DNA from: Bryobacteraceae bacterium
GTDB taxonomy: Bacteria > Acidobacteriota > Terriglobia > Bryobacterales > Bryobacteraceae
Direction: 5' to 3'
DNA length: 64,000 bases
Assembly: GCA_030041495.1 (NCBI GenBank)
Contig: JASHNT010000024.1
Span: 20,962-84,961 of the forward strand
The notes under the pieces are model-generated. The model was not told where the DNA came from. It did not search any database and worked only from the letters and a program-made list of their open reading frames with translations. Below, in pieces: positions 18,528-27,025 of the stretch; the first letter of the stretch is position 1, and each line of letters begins with the position of its first letter. The position numbers were made by a program, and so were the translations under genes.

Positions 18528-19292
18528 TCAGCGCCAGAATTGATACCACCGGCGCGTGCTGCGGTCTACGCCCAAGATCACGGGTTCCAGCGGCTCTCCC
18601 GCAACCGCAGCGCCGGGGTTGATCACGCACAGGGCCTTGGCTACGGATTCTCCATAGTTCTCCGTCAGCCAGGCATGAGCCAGGTCCATTCGGGGAGGCC
18701 GATGCTCGCAGTCATGCCCGTCGCTGGCGATGAAATGCACCAGGTTCCGGTCGAGCAGTTGGCGCGAAAACTCCTGTGCTCTCCGTCCGAATCCCCCCGT
18801 GAGGCTCTGCGCGGTGACCTGCACGGTTGCGCCGGAACCGACCCACGCTTCGATCTCATCGATACGCTGGCGCAGCAGCGCGTTGCGCTCCGGGTGTGTA
18901 ATCACCGGAGTCATCCCCGCGGCGGCGAGATGGGCAAAAATCTCCTGCGTATTGCGGAAGATCAGCAAGTCGGAAAATTCCACCAGGAGATAATTCTTCT
19001 TATTAATCGTGTATTTGCGAGGATTTTCGAGAGCGTCCTGAATATTCTCGTAGCTCAGGTGGAAATCGCAGCCGGAGTGCAGCTCGATCGCGCCATTCAC
19101 GGCCTCTTTCAGCTTGCCCAGCCGCTCCGCGATTGCCGCAGGGTCATAGTGGTACTCAAGATCGGCGTGGGGAGTCGCAACAATGGCGGTGGTGCCTCGT
19201 TCAGCCGCCATGTGGAGCATGGCCAGCGATTCCTCGATCGTCCGTGCGCCATCGTCCAGCCCGAACAGGAAGTGGCTGTGAATGTCGATCAA
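18528..19292 (-). CDS. CpsB/CapC-type PHP-family tyrosine phosphatase
   Basis: This 254-residue protein begins with the PHP metal-binding motif IDIHSHFLFGLDDGA, followed by IVATPHADLEYHY, GCDFHLSYENI, MTPVITHPERNALL and HFIASDGHDCEHRPP. Together these supply the three-metal site of bacterial CpsB/Wzb-like phosphatases, which dephosphorylate the tyrosine autokinase that controls polysaccharide polymerisation. The start appears to be TTG. No tyrosine kinase is encoded nearby; the usual BY-kinase region is missing from the Wzz-like protein of the same gene group, so the substrate must be elsewhere or lost. Confidence 0.9.
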   Translation of the reverse strand: MIDIHSHFLFGLDDGARTIEESLAMLHMAAERGTTAIVATPHADLEYHYDPAAIAERLGKLKEAVNGAIELHSGCDFHLSYENIQDALENPRKYTINKKNYLLVEFSDLLIFRNTQEIFAHLAAAGMTPVITHPERNALLRQRIDEIEAWVGSGATVQVTAQSLTGGFGRRAQEFSRQLLDRNLVHFIASDGHDCEHRPPRMDLAHAWLTENYGESVAKALCVINPGAAVAGEPLEPVILGVDRSTRRWYQFWR

Positions 19293-19355
19293 GTCCTCAT
19301 TCTATCGCGGCCCCATGGGTGGGCAGGCATCAGACTGTGTTTATAATTCCTGATT

Positions 19356-19372
19356 CCGTGAAGACTTCACGG
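19356..19372. promoter_or_regulatory. 17-bp palindrome in the cpsB-like/kinase interval
   Basis: CCGTGAAGACTTCACGG is a perfect palindrome with 8-base arms around one central base. It lies 64 bases upstream of the CpsB-like start (which is at 19292 on the minus strand) and just after an AT-rich patch (TTTATAATTCC). It could be an operator for the exopolysaccharide genes. No T-tract follows on either strand, so an intrinsic terminator is less likely. The rest of 19293-19555 shows no gene. Confidence 0.35.
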
Positions 19373-19555
19373 GAGTGATCGCGGCGCAGCACTTCGAAAG
19401 GTAACCACTCTCCGAGTCGCCGACGATCCGGACGGAGCTGCCTGAACCTCCGAGGAACCAACATATGGCCCCCCATAAGTCCGCGGTAGCGCTGGGCCTC
19501 GGCGCCGCCACGCCTCAACTGCCGCCGACAGGATACTCAAGTTCCAAGCTCGTCA

Positions 19556-22183
19556 CTACTTCAGGATTTCCTGCCAGTTCTCGATCACCGTGAACTGCGG
19601 CGGGCCGCCGTTTTCGTTAACGGCCAGCGCGACCAAGATGCGCTTGCCGTCGGCGCTAACGTTGGCGGGAATCGCGGGTTGCGCCGGCAGTTTGAACAGT
19701 TCCTTGGGCGGCGAAGCCTTGAAGTCTGGTTTTGTGGTGATCTCCGCGGACATAAGGGTGACATGGTCAGGAGCAGTGTAAATCAACTCGCTGCCATCGG
19801 CCATCCAAAGCGGATTATCCCCGCCGCTTGTCGAGATCTGGTGCTTCGCCGTGGCTCGCAGCTTGTTATCCGAGCCGAGCACGAACTCGCGGACGAAGAC
19901 TTCGTTGTAACCCTGCTCGTCGGAGACATAGGCGATCCAGCGCCCGTCCGGCGAAAATTGCGGTGTGAGTTCATTAAACTCCGTGCCCTGAAAAGGCACG
20001 GGGCTCCCGGGCTTCCCGTTTTCGTCTATCGGCAGGATCCAGATATCGCGCTTGGTTTTCGGCGACATTGAATAATAGGCGAGAAAATGGCCACTCCAGC
20101 TAAAGGGATATTTTCGCTCCTCCGATTTCAGCAGGAGTTCCTCATCGGTCTTGCCGTTAGTCAGCTTTTGATACAAGTTGCCGCTGTCGCGGGTTGAAGA
20201 GAAGACCACTCGGCTGCCGTCAGGCGAAAAGGCGGGGTAGGCATCCAGGCCGGCGCCGAAGGTCAGCTTCGTGAACGTGCCGCCGCGCAGAAGATCCACC
20301 AGCCACAGATTGCCAGCCTGGCCCCGTCGCCCAATAGTAACGGCTGCGAGTTTGCCATCCCTCGAAACGGAAGAGTCCGCGTTATAGTTACCCGGTTTCC
20401 CGACTGGCTCGGGATTCTTGCCATCACGGTCAAGCCAAGTGAGTTGAGAAGTGCTCTCCTGGGAGGGCGCGAAAACTAGAATGCCATTAGTGGAAGCCGA
20501 GAAGGTTCCGTAGACGCTTGGAGCAATCCCTTCCGCGACTGGCAGTGGGTCGCCGCTGAGTTTGAGATTAGCCGGATCGAACGGCTGCGCGAGAATCGAG
20601 CCTTCCCGGCCGAAGAGCAACCATCCGGTACGTCCCACTCCGGAGGGAACATAAAGTTCCAAGGCCAGGTCGTTCACCACGAGAGGCTCGGTACTCTGGG
20701 CGGCGGGGTTCAGGTCAATTGAGCCGACATAGATCCCGCGTTTCTCCGGATCGCTGGTATCCCGGTAATAAAGGAAGTGATGGCCATCAGGCAAGAATCG
20801 CGGGAGCGCATGACCTCTGTCATGGCGTTGAGGGTTGCTGGTCACTTGGGTGCGCGCCCCGCCGTTAGAGCTGATCCGGTAGACACCCGCAAGGGGGTCA
20901 ACAAATAGGATCACGCCGTCCGCGTTCCAATCGCCGCCGAGAAATTGACTGGAGGCCTCACACAGTGTTTGTGGCGGCCCGCCAGCAATCGCCACTTTCT
21001 TGAGTTTGAGATCCCAAGATACGAACGCGAGGGAACGGCTGTCGGCGGACCAGAAGACGGAGAGGGGCGTGAGAGCGGGTTCGACGCCGAGCAACTCTCG
21101 CGCATCGAGTGAGTCGAGCGAACGGATCCACAAATGTGCTTTGCCGTCTGAACCAGCGGTCTCAAACGCGAGGTTGCGGCCATCGGGAGAGATTGCCTCC
21201 GAAAGAGCACCGTTGGTTGATGTCTCGTTGGGAGGCAGCGAGATCTGGAAGCGCCTCAGCTCCGCGGCGGGATGGTGCTCGCGAAAGTGAATCAACCCCA
21301 AAACTCCAAACGCGACTGCGAAGACTGCTGCGACCGCAAGACCCAAGTGAGGCGGGTCCCCTGACCGGCGCCGAGCCCCCTGGCTCGCCTGAGGCGCTTC
21401 CTCCAGCACCCTCCTCGCATCGCCGATCGCCTGCAATCTCCGCTTGCGGTCTTTCTCCAAGCACCACTTCAGCAGCCTCTGCGCGGGATCCGGAACTGGA
21501 GCCCAATCCGGCTCTTTGTTGAGCACCGACCCGAGTGTCTCTACTACGGTTTCGCCCCCGAACGCCTTCTTTCCCGTCAGCAACTCGTATACGACCACGC
21601 CGAACGACCAGATGTCGGAGCGTTTGTCAGCAGTTTTCCCACGAGCTTGCTCTGGTGACATATAGGCCGCCGTGCCCAACAGCGTTCCCGCCTGCGTCGA
21701 GCCCATCGTAATGGTCGGCGACGTTTCCGGATTCCCTTCGGTTTCCGTCGCGGAAGCTTTTGCCAGCCCGAAGTCGAGAATCTTGACGACGCCTTCTGGA
21801 GTGATCTTGATGTTGGCCGGTTTTAGATCGCGATGGACAATGTTGCGTTCATGTGCCGCATCGATCCCGTCGATGAGTTGCCGAATGATGGACCGCGCGT
21901 GTTCAAACCGCAAAGGGCCGGCAAGGGCTTCACCCTCGACTAGCTCCATCACCAAATAGTTCGGACCGACGTCGTAGATATGGCAGACGTTGGTGTGATT
22001 CAGCGAAGCGATCGCACGAGCTTCCCGCTCAAAGCGTTCCGTGAAGTCCTGGGCAGAGACCTTGACGGCGACCTCTCGCCCAAGCCTGCTATCGCGCGCC
22101 CTGTAAACCTCGCCCATGCCGCCCGCGCCAATCGGCGCGAGAATTTCGTAGGGACCGAGCTTCGTGCCTACAGTAAGCTGCAT
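19556..22183 (-). CDS. serine/threonine protein kinase with TolB-like (PD40) propeller
   Basis: I use the ATG of MQLTVGTKLGPYEIL, giving 875 residues; an ATG 33 bases further up is possible. Residues 1-270 are a Hanks-type kinase: IGAGGMGEVYRARD (P-loop), AVKVSA (Lys), IVHRDLKPANIKI (catalytic loop), ILDFGLAKA (DFG), TAAYMSPEQARG (APE-like). A membrane helix follows (LGLAVAAVFAVAFGVLGLI), then about 550 residues of WD40/TolB-type repeats (ISPDGRNLAFE, FSPDGSRVVFSS, FSPDGRWIAYVSDE, VSADGKRILVAL). The propeller is expected outside the cytoplasm as a sensor. This architecture is abundant in acidobacteria. No target gene is adjacent. Confidence 0.93.
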   Translation of the reverse strand: MQLTVGTKLGPYEILAPIGAGGMGEVYRARDSRLGREVAVKVSAQDFTERFEREARAIASLNHTNVCHIYDVGPNYLVMELVEGEALAGPLRFEHARSIIRQLIDGIDAAHERNIVHRDLKPANIKITPEGVVKILDFGLAKASATETEGNPETSPTITMGSTQAGTLLGTAAYMSPEQARGKTADKRSDIWSFGVVVYELLTGKKAFGGETVVETLGSVLNKEPDWAPVPDPAQRLLKWCLEKDRKRRLQAIGDARRVLEEAPQASQGARRRSGDPPHLGLAVAAVFAVAFGVLGLIHFREHHPAAELRRFQISLPPNETSTNGALSEAISPDGRNLAFETAGSDGKAHLWIRSLDSLDARELLGVEPALTPLSVFWSADSRSLAFVSWDLKLKKVAIAGGPPQTLCEASSQFLGGDWNADGVILFVDPLAGVYRISSNGGARTQVTSNPQRHDRGHALPRFLPDGHHFLYYRDTSDPEKRGIYVGSIDLNPAAQSTEPLVVNDLALELYVPSGVGRTGWLLFGREGSILAQPFDPANLKLSGDPLPVAEGIAPSVYGTFSASTNGILVFAPSQESTSQLTWLDRDGKNPEPVGKPGNYNADSSVSRDGKLAAVTIGRRGQAGNLWLVDLLRGGTFTKLTFGAGLDAYPAFSPDGSRVVFSSTRDSGNLYQKLTNGKTDEELLLKSEERKYPFSWSGHFLAYYSMSPKTKRDIWILPIDENGKPGSPVPFQGTEFNELTPQFSPDGRWIAYVSDEQGYNEVFVREFVLGSDNKLRATAKHQISTSGGDNPLWMADGSELIYTAPDHVTLMSAEITTKPDFKASPPKELFKLPAQPAIPANVSADGKRILVALAVNENGGPPQFTVIENWQEILK

Positions 22184-22620
22184 CCGTAGGATTGAGTTTA
22201 CCCGAATTAGGAACATACATCCGGTCAAGATTTAGCTGCAACTCTTTCGCGGCCCGCGCCAGAAGCGCGCGAGGCGGCGCGCGGGAGGAAAATACCCTCC
22301 CGCGGCCCGATCACGGGCAAGCAGCGAGACCGGCCGGAAGCCAACCTTAATAACAGATTGTCTCGAGATTGGTCCGGTCACGCCCGAGAAGCAACGGTCC
22401 GACTCGAACAAGGGGCGTTCGGCTCCGGCCATATCACGCTAATCGGAGAATCCCCGTTCTGGTCGCTACAGGCTGCGACCGATAGGGCGAGGGATTGATC
22501 CCGTGAAACGTCGGTCACGGCAATCGATGCCGGGAGGTCGGCCGGGTCCGGCGATGGGGCGTAGCCGTCGCCGGCCGGATTGGCTCTGCGATGGGTACTT
22601 ATACGCGGCCACCGGTTGCC
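22184..22620. other. gene-free interval with GC-rich hairpin
   Basis: I see no convincing gene in these 437 bases. A perfect 9-base stem, CGCGGGAGG pairing with CCTCCCGCG around a 7-base AT-rich loop, lies at 22280-22304. The interval holds the promoter of the kinase gene (leftward) and the downstream end of the SH3-lipoprotein gene, so the hairpin may end the latter's transcript. It lacks a T-tract, and the remaining sequence from 22490 is very GC-rich with short GCCGGC words. Confidence 0.4.
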
Positions 22621-23874
22621 TCATTTCCCGCGCAAATGCTTCCACCAATCGCGGAGCTCCGCCGTGAAACTATTGGAAGCGGGATGCGTGTGCGCGGGCT
22701 CGGGTTCGAAGCCTCCGGATGCGTGCACCTCCGGAAGAGGCGGGGGAGGCTGATAAGGGGCTTTCGAAACCATGCGGATGTGGTAGCCGTTGAACGCGAA
22801 GGTTCGTTTGTAGAGCTTGCCGTCTTTGTCTTCCAGCACCACCGAAAAAGCCTTTTCGTCCTGGCCGGGCAACGATTCGGTCTCCACCGGATAATAGCCC
22901 TTGACGTTGCGCTCAATGTAAGCGGTCTCGTAATGATGGCGCTTGGGGCTCCAGACGAATACACGAAAGCTGTCGAAATCGTAGGGGCGCAAGCCGGGGG
23001 AAGCGGTGGTCCAGAGCCAGTTGTGCTTGGCCTCGCCTTTTTCCCTATCGAGCACGTCGCCGACGGGCTGGTACGACGTCACACGATGCCCCTCGGCGTA
23101 TTGCGCGACCTCATCCGGCACCGCCATGGGCAGCATACGCGCGAGGCCCCAGCCGGTATCGCCGTTGGGCATGCGCACCAGGTACCAATCGTCTTCCGGA
23201 GGCGGAAGGGTGGCCGGGCTGTCGCTGGTGGGCGAAGGCGGAGGTGGCGCCAGCTCGTGGGACAGCTCGGTCCAGTTGGGCGTGGGCGGCGCCGGCAGCG
23301 GGCGGAGCGGCGCGGGAGCGGACGAGGCCTTCGTCTTGCTCCTCTTTGCTCTGGCTCGATGCACCACCGGCTTGTGCGGAGCAGGCGGCAGCGAACGCGG
23401 GCTTTCACGATGGCCGATCACCTCAGCCGTGCCGCCTTCGGGAATCTGAAAGAAGCTGGGCGATTGCCGGTATGGCTCGGCGTGAATGTTCAAAGGCTCA
23501 TAGACTTTCGCCGTGCCTTCCGACGGCAACTTGGCGGCGCTGGCTGCGAGCAGGCGCAAATCCGACATCTGCCGCTCGCTCAGAAGCTGGTTCACATCGG
23601 TCCAACCTTCGACTCCAGCGGCCGTGCGAACCTTGACGAAGCGGCGGCGGATCTCCAGCACCTCCAGCCGGTCGGCATGCCTGGCGGTCGCCACGATTTT
23701 GGATTTCGGGCCCAGGTCGTCGCGCAGATTCAAGGCGGCGGGGCCGGCGTAGGCGACCCCGGTTGAAGGTTGGGGAGGCAGAGTCGAAGTGCACGCGGCC
23801 AGAGCCGCGCACAACGCCAACAGAAGTGCTAGCCGATACCCAAGTCGTCGATGCGCTCGAGCGGAGATCCGCAC
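22621..23874 (-). CDS. SH3-domain lipoprotein
   Basis: No ATG fits well; I propose the GTG at 23872-23874, which gives a lipoprotein signal peptide (LALLLALCAALAAC, lipobox LAAC) and 417 residues. Two bacterial SH3-like domains follow: residues ~35-85 (LNLRDDLGPKSKIVATARHADRLEVL, VEGWTDVNQLL) and a second one split by a Pro/Ala-rich linker (APAPLRPLPAPPTPNW) and resuming at DDWYLVRMPNGDTGWGLARML. The last 130 residues (FRVFVWSPKRHHYETAYIERNVKGY, VVLEDKDGKLYKRTFAFNG) form a beta-rich domain I cannot name. It probably sits in the periplasm on peptidoglycan or a membrane. It overlaps the preceding zinc-ribbon gene by 46 bases if this start is right. Confidence 0.75.
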   Translation of the reverse strand: MRISARAHRRLGYRLALLLALCAALAACTSTLPPQPSTGVAYAGPAALNLRDDLGPKSKIVATARHADRLEVLEIRRRFVKVRTAAGVEGWTDVNQLLSERQMSDLRLLAASAAKLPSEGTAKVYEPLNIHAEPYRQSPSFFQIPEGGTAEVIGHRESPRSLPPAPHKPVVHRARAKRSKTKASSAPAPLRPLPAPPTPNWTELSHELAPPPPSPTSDSPATLPPPEDDWYLVRMPNGDTGWGLARMLPMAVPDEVAQYAEGHRVTSYQPVGDVLDREKGEAKHNWLWTTASPGLRPYDFDSFRVFVWSPKRHHYETAYIERNVKGYYPVETESLPGQDEKAFSVVLEDKDGKLYKRTFAFNGYHIRMVSKAPYQPPPPLPEVHASGGFEPEPAHTHPASNSFTAELRDWWKHLRGK

Positions 23875-23975
23875 TTCCGGCAGATGAGCGAACCGCAATC
23901 GCCGCACACCAGAGGGTCCGGCGCCGGCTCGCGGCAGTGGGGACAGTAGAACTCGGGAGCTGCTGTTTCCGGCAT
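23829..23975 (-). CDS. small zinc-ribbon protein (48 aa)
   Basis: MPETAAPEFYCPHCREPAP is followed by CGDCGSLICRKCGSPLERIDDLGIG: two CxxC pairs in the first part (CPHC, CGDC) and CRKC, the knuckles of one zinc ribbon with an extra pair. Small ribbons like this bind one zinc ion and often work as adaptor or DNA/RNA-binding pieces. The frame is open to 24245 but the upstream part has no family-like sequence. It ends within the start region of the SH3-lipoprotein gene and begins 24 bases after the stop of the SGNH hydrolase gene, so it may belong to that operon. Confidence 0.6.
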   Translation of the reverse strand: MPETAAPEFYCPHCREPAPDPLVCGDCGSLICRKCGSPLERIDDLGIG

Positions 23976-23998
23976 GAGGGGCGCCCAGCACCAGGACT

Positions 23999-25642
23999 CT
24001 AGGGCTCCCCGGGCGATGATGCGGCCGCGGATTGCGCCGCGGCGACGGTTTGTGGCGCTGGGATTTGCGACGCGTCCGGTTGCGGGGCGTCTGGTTTTCC
24101 CTGCTGCGATGCGATGGCGTCGCGGGCCTTCAGGAAGAGATCGTACTGGCTCATAAGATCGCGCACCACCGCATCGCCCAGCATGTGGTAACCGGCGCCC
24201 ACAAAGTGCACGTGATCGTTCTGCGCCATCCCCGCCATTACCCACTTCTGCATGGACCCTTTGCCACCCATCTTCGCGCGCAGGTCCCAGAACGGGCAGC
24301 CGTTCGAGAGCGCAGCCTCACGCTGCGCCTCCACGATCATGTCGAGCTGGTCCATCGGCTGCCAGCCCCGCCTGGTTCTCTGGTCGCGGTCGGGGGGGCC
24401 GATCACGAGAATGGTTGCGGCCGGCGCGGCTTCACGGAAGCGGTGGATCAACTGCGAGAACATATCGCGATACGAGTCCAGGGTCCAGTCCTTGCGGCCG
24501 GCTTCGTTGGTGCCGTAAGCCAGGACGATCATCGCCGGATTACGGCGCTCGATATTGGATTTGAGCGTCTCCTCGTTCCAATCGAGGACGATGGAAGCCT
24601 GCGCACCGTTGATGCCCAGAGTCTCATACGTCACGCCGGCGGGATTTTCGGCGACCCATCCGAACAAGCGCACCGGCGCGCTATCCAGCGTTTCCAGCTC
24701 GAGCCGGTGCATGCCCGGCATCGCTTCCAAGTGATAGTAAGCCGGACCGGGTTCGCCGTCGGTCGAGACGCGATCGACCGGCACACCGTTATCGTAAAGC
24801 TGCAGCGAGCCGCCGCCGGGCTGCTGATAATAGTACAGCTCGAAGTTGCTGGCGTCGGCTTCCTCGTAGACCGCCTCACGCGGGGCGCGCGTTGACATAC
24901 TGATCCCGCCGAGCCCATACACCCCGTCGCCGGGGCGGCCCACCAGACCATCGGTGTGCCAGCCATTGGTCGAGCCGCTGCGCACGTCTTCGCGGCGATA
25001 TCCGAGATAAGGACGTCCCGCGAAAGAATATCCGGCTCCGCCGTCGCCGAATTTTTCCTGCAGCAGCGTGCGCATCTCGCCGGTCCATTCATCGGCGGCG
25101 GTGTGCGAATCGCCGTAATGCAGAATGCGCACTGGTCCGTTGGCCTTGCCTTGTTGGAGGCGATAGAGCTGCTCGAAAAACGGAATCAGCGCAGCGGGAT
25201 TTTCCACCGGAATATCCGCGCCGTTGGCGACGTATTGAAACACCGCGTCATGCGCCTCCCGGCGCAGCGTGAGGGAAACCGGCGTCGCGCGGACGGTCCG
25301 GGAGACAGTGCGTCTAACGGGAGCGGTGGTTTTCGATGGGGCCTTGGTGGAAGGAGTTGCCGCGGGAGCAGTCGTTGCGGCTGTACTCGTCTTAGCCGGT
25401 GCTGTTCTGGCAGGGATGCGCGTCGCCGTCGTTGCCGTTTTGTGAGCCGGTGCAGACTTGGTTGCCGTTGCGGCGCCGCCGGCTTTGCCACTGCTCGAAA
25501 GATATCGCTTCTTGGCCTGCGTCTTGGCGGAGGTCTTCTTTTTGGTTGTCGATTTGGACTGCGACGACGGCGTCCCGGGAGTGATCGCGGCGGCCCATGC
25601 GGCCCCAACCATCGCGATCGCGAAAATCTGCAAGCTTCTCAT
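23999..25642 (-). CDS. exported SGNH/GDSL hydrolase with low-complexity linker
   Basis: The 547-residue protein has a signal peptide (LQIFAIAMVGAAWAAA), then about 100 residues rich in Lys, Thr, Ala and Pro (residues 22-125) that could span or bind the cell wall, and an SGNH esterase domain from about 140: block I ILHYGDSHTAADEW, block III-like LAYGTNEAGRKDW, and block V DHVHFVGAGYH with the Asp and His of the triad. A beta-sandwich insertion (residues ~215-330) separates blocks I and III. It starts one base overlapped with a second SGNH gene, downstream of an MBOAT acyltransferase, as in polysaccharide or peptidoglycan O-acetylation systems (AlgI/AlgJ/AlgX, PatA/PatB). It likely transfers or removes acetyl groups outside the cytoplasm. 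Confidence 0.85.
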   Translation of the reverse strand: MRSLQIFAIAMVGAAWAAAITPGTPSSQSKSTTKKKTSAKTQAKKRYLSSSGKAGGAATATKSAPAHKTATTATRIPARTAPAKTSTAATTAPAATPSTKAPSKTTAPVRRTVSRTVRATPVSLTLRREAHDAVFQYVANGADIPVENPAALIPFFEQLYRLQQGKANGPVRILHYGDSHTAADEWTGEMRTLLQEKFGDGGAGYSFAGRPYLGYRREDVRSGSTNGWHTDGLVGRPGDGVYGLGGISMSTRAPREAVYEEADASNFELYYYQQPGGGSLQLYDNGVPVDRVSTDGEPGPAYYHLEAMPGMHRLELETLDSAPVRLFGWVAENPAGVTYETLGINGAQASIVLDWNEETLKSNIERRNPAMIVLAYGTNEAGRKDWTLDSYRDMFSQLIHRFREAAPAATILVIGPPDRDQRTRRGWQPMDQLDMIVEAQREAALSNGCPFWDLRAKMGGKGSMQKWVMAGMAQNDHVHFVGAGYHMLGDAVVRDLMSQYDLFLKARDAIASQQGKPDAPQPDASQIPAPQTVAAAQSAAASSPGEP

Positions 25643-27006
25643 CAGTTCGAAGGTTCGCTCTTGGAAGACCCTTGTGCCTCCGCCCTGGTCTCCAGCTCTT
25701 TCAATTGTCGCTGCTTATATTCGTTATACCCGTCTCGGAGGGCATTGTACAACAGCTCCCCCACGATCCTCGCTCCTGCCGGCAGGGGATGGATGAAATC
25801 CGCGCCCACTAGCCGGGGCTCGCCATTGTACCATTTGGCCATGGTGCCTTCGCCCCCCATGGCTTCATACGTGTTGAAAAACGCGACGCCCATTTCCGAA
25901 GCGGCCTGCGATTCTATTTCGATCAGACGCGGTAGAGCGGCGATGGTCCCGATGTCTCCGGTGTCTTTGCGCTCGCCGCGATCCATGGGACTCATCAGCA
26001 GAATCGAGGCTTCCGGCACAGCGGCTTGCACGCGGCGCACCGCCACTCGCAGCTCCGGCCCCCAAGTGCTGTTGACGAACGCAGGGAACCCGCTTTCATT
26101 GGTTCCGAAGGCGATCACCACCAGGTTCGGATGATAGTGGCGCAACTGCGCGGCCCAGTGTTCTCCGTTCAGGGCGTGCGAAAGCAAAGTAATATTCGCT
26201 CCGTTGATGCCCAGGCTGCTATAGACCACGCCCGGTCCGGGCTTGCGGAAATCCGCTCCGAACAGACGCACGGAGCCGTTGGTTACGCGTAGAGTGATCT
26301 GATTGGAGCCGGCCGGAATCTGGAAGGAAGCGTAGCCGGGGCCCTGCTCACCGTCGGTATCAGCCGAGCCCAAATTAGCGACGCCGTCGCCCGTGTTCGC
26401 TTCCAGCGTGAAGCTCCCGCCTCCAGGCTGCGTCAGATAGGCGATCTCGACGCTGGAGTGCTCGCTTTTTAGAGTCCAGCGCGCCATTGCGCCGACCGAT
26501 CCGCGGAAGGTGGCTGCTCCCAAGCCGTTTAATCCGTCCTTGAGCGCACCCGGTACTCCGGCTACGTCGATTTTCCAGTTCGAGGAATCCATTTCGACGC
26601 CGCGATGTCCGTACCAGGCCCACGGCCGGGCGATCAACACGAATCCTGAGCCGGCATCGCCGAACTGCTTTTGCAACATGGCGCGCGCGTCGGCGGTGAT
26701 CAGATCCGCGGTTGTGGGCGAGTCGCCGTAATGCAATACCACTGCGTTGCCGGAAGCCAATGCGGCGTAGAAATGATCCAGCTCATGCTTTGGATCGGAA
26801 AGATTGGAATACGCCGGGCTCTTGGGCGGCTCCGATTCCATGCCTTGAATCACCACGCGGTGCTTCACAGGCGGCAGCTCAATTACCGGCGGTTTCGGCA
26901 ACGGCATCTGCCAGACCAGAGGAATGGTGTGGGGATCGAAGACCTTGAGAGACACCATCGCCGCTGTAAACAGCACCGCGGTCAGGATGGTCTTCCAGGG
27001 CATCAT
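25642..27006 (-). CDS. membrane-anchored SGNH/GDSL hydrolase
   Basis: This 454-residue protein begins with one membrane helix (TILTAVLFTAAMVSLKVF), then has the same plan as its neighbour: VVLHYGDSPTTADLI (block I), a beta-sandwich (residues ~125-250), VIAFGTNESGFPAF (block III) and FIHPLPAGARIVGELLYNAL, where DFIHP carries the triad Asp and His. The two genes are tandem paralogues, with TGATG overlap. It lies 19 bases after the MBOAT gene. A periplasmic O-acetyltransferase or esterase acting with the MBOAT protein is the likely role; which polymer is acetylated is not shown. Confidence 0.85.
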   Translation of the reverse strand: MMPWKTILTAVLFTAAMVSLKVFDPHTIPLVWQMPLPKPPVIELPPVKHRVVIQGMESEPPKSPAYSNLSDPKHELDHFYAALASGNAVVLHYGDSPTTADLITADARAMLQKQFGDAGSGFVLIARPWAWYGHRGVEMDSSNWKIDVAGVPGALKDGLNGLGAATFRGSVGAMARWTLKSEHSSVEIAYLTQPGGGSFTLEANTGDGVANLGSADTDGEQGPGYASFQIPAGSNQITLRVTNGSVRLFGADFRKPGPGVVYSSLGINGANITLLSHALNGEHWAAQLRHYHPNLVVIAFGTNESGFPAFVNSTWGPELRVAVRRVQAAVPEASILLMSPMDRGERKDTGDIGTIAALPRLIEIESQAASEMGVAFFNTYEAMGGEGTMAKWYNGEPRLVGADFIHPLPAGARIVGELLYNALRDGYNEYKQRQLKELETRAEAQGSSKSEPSN

Positions 27007-27025
27007 GATCTAAAACCCAACATGT

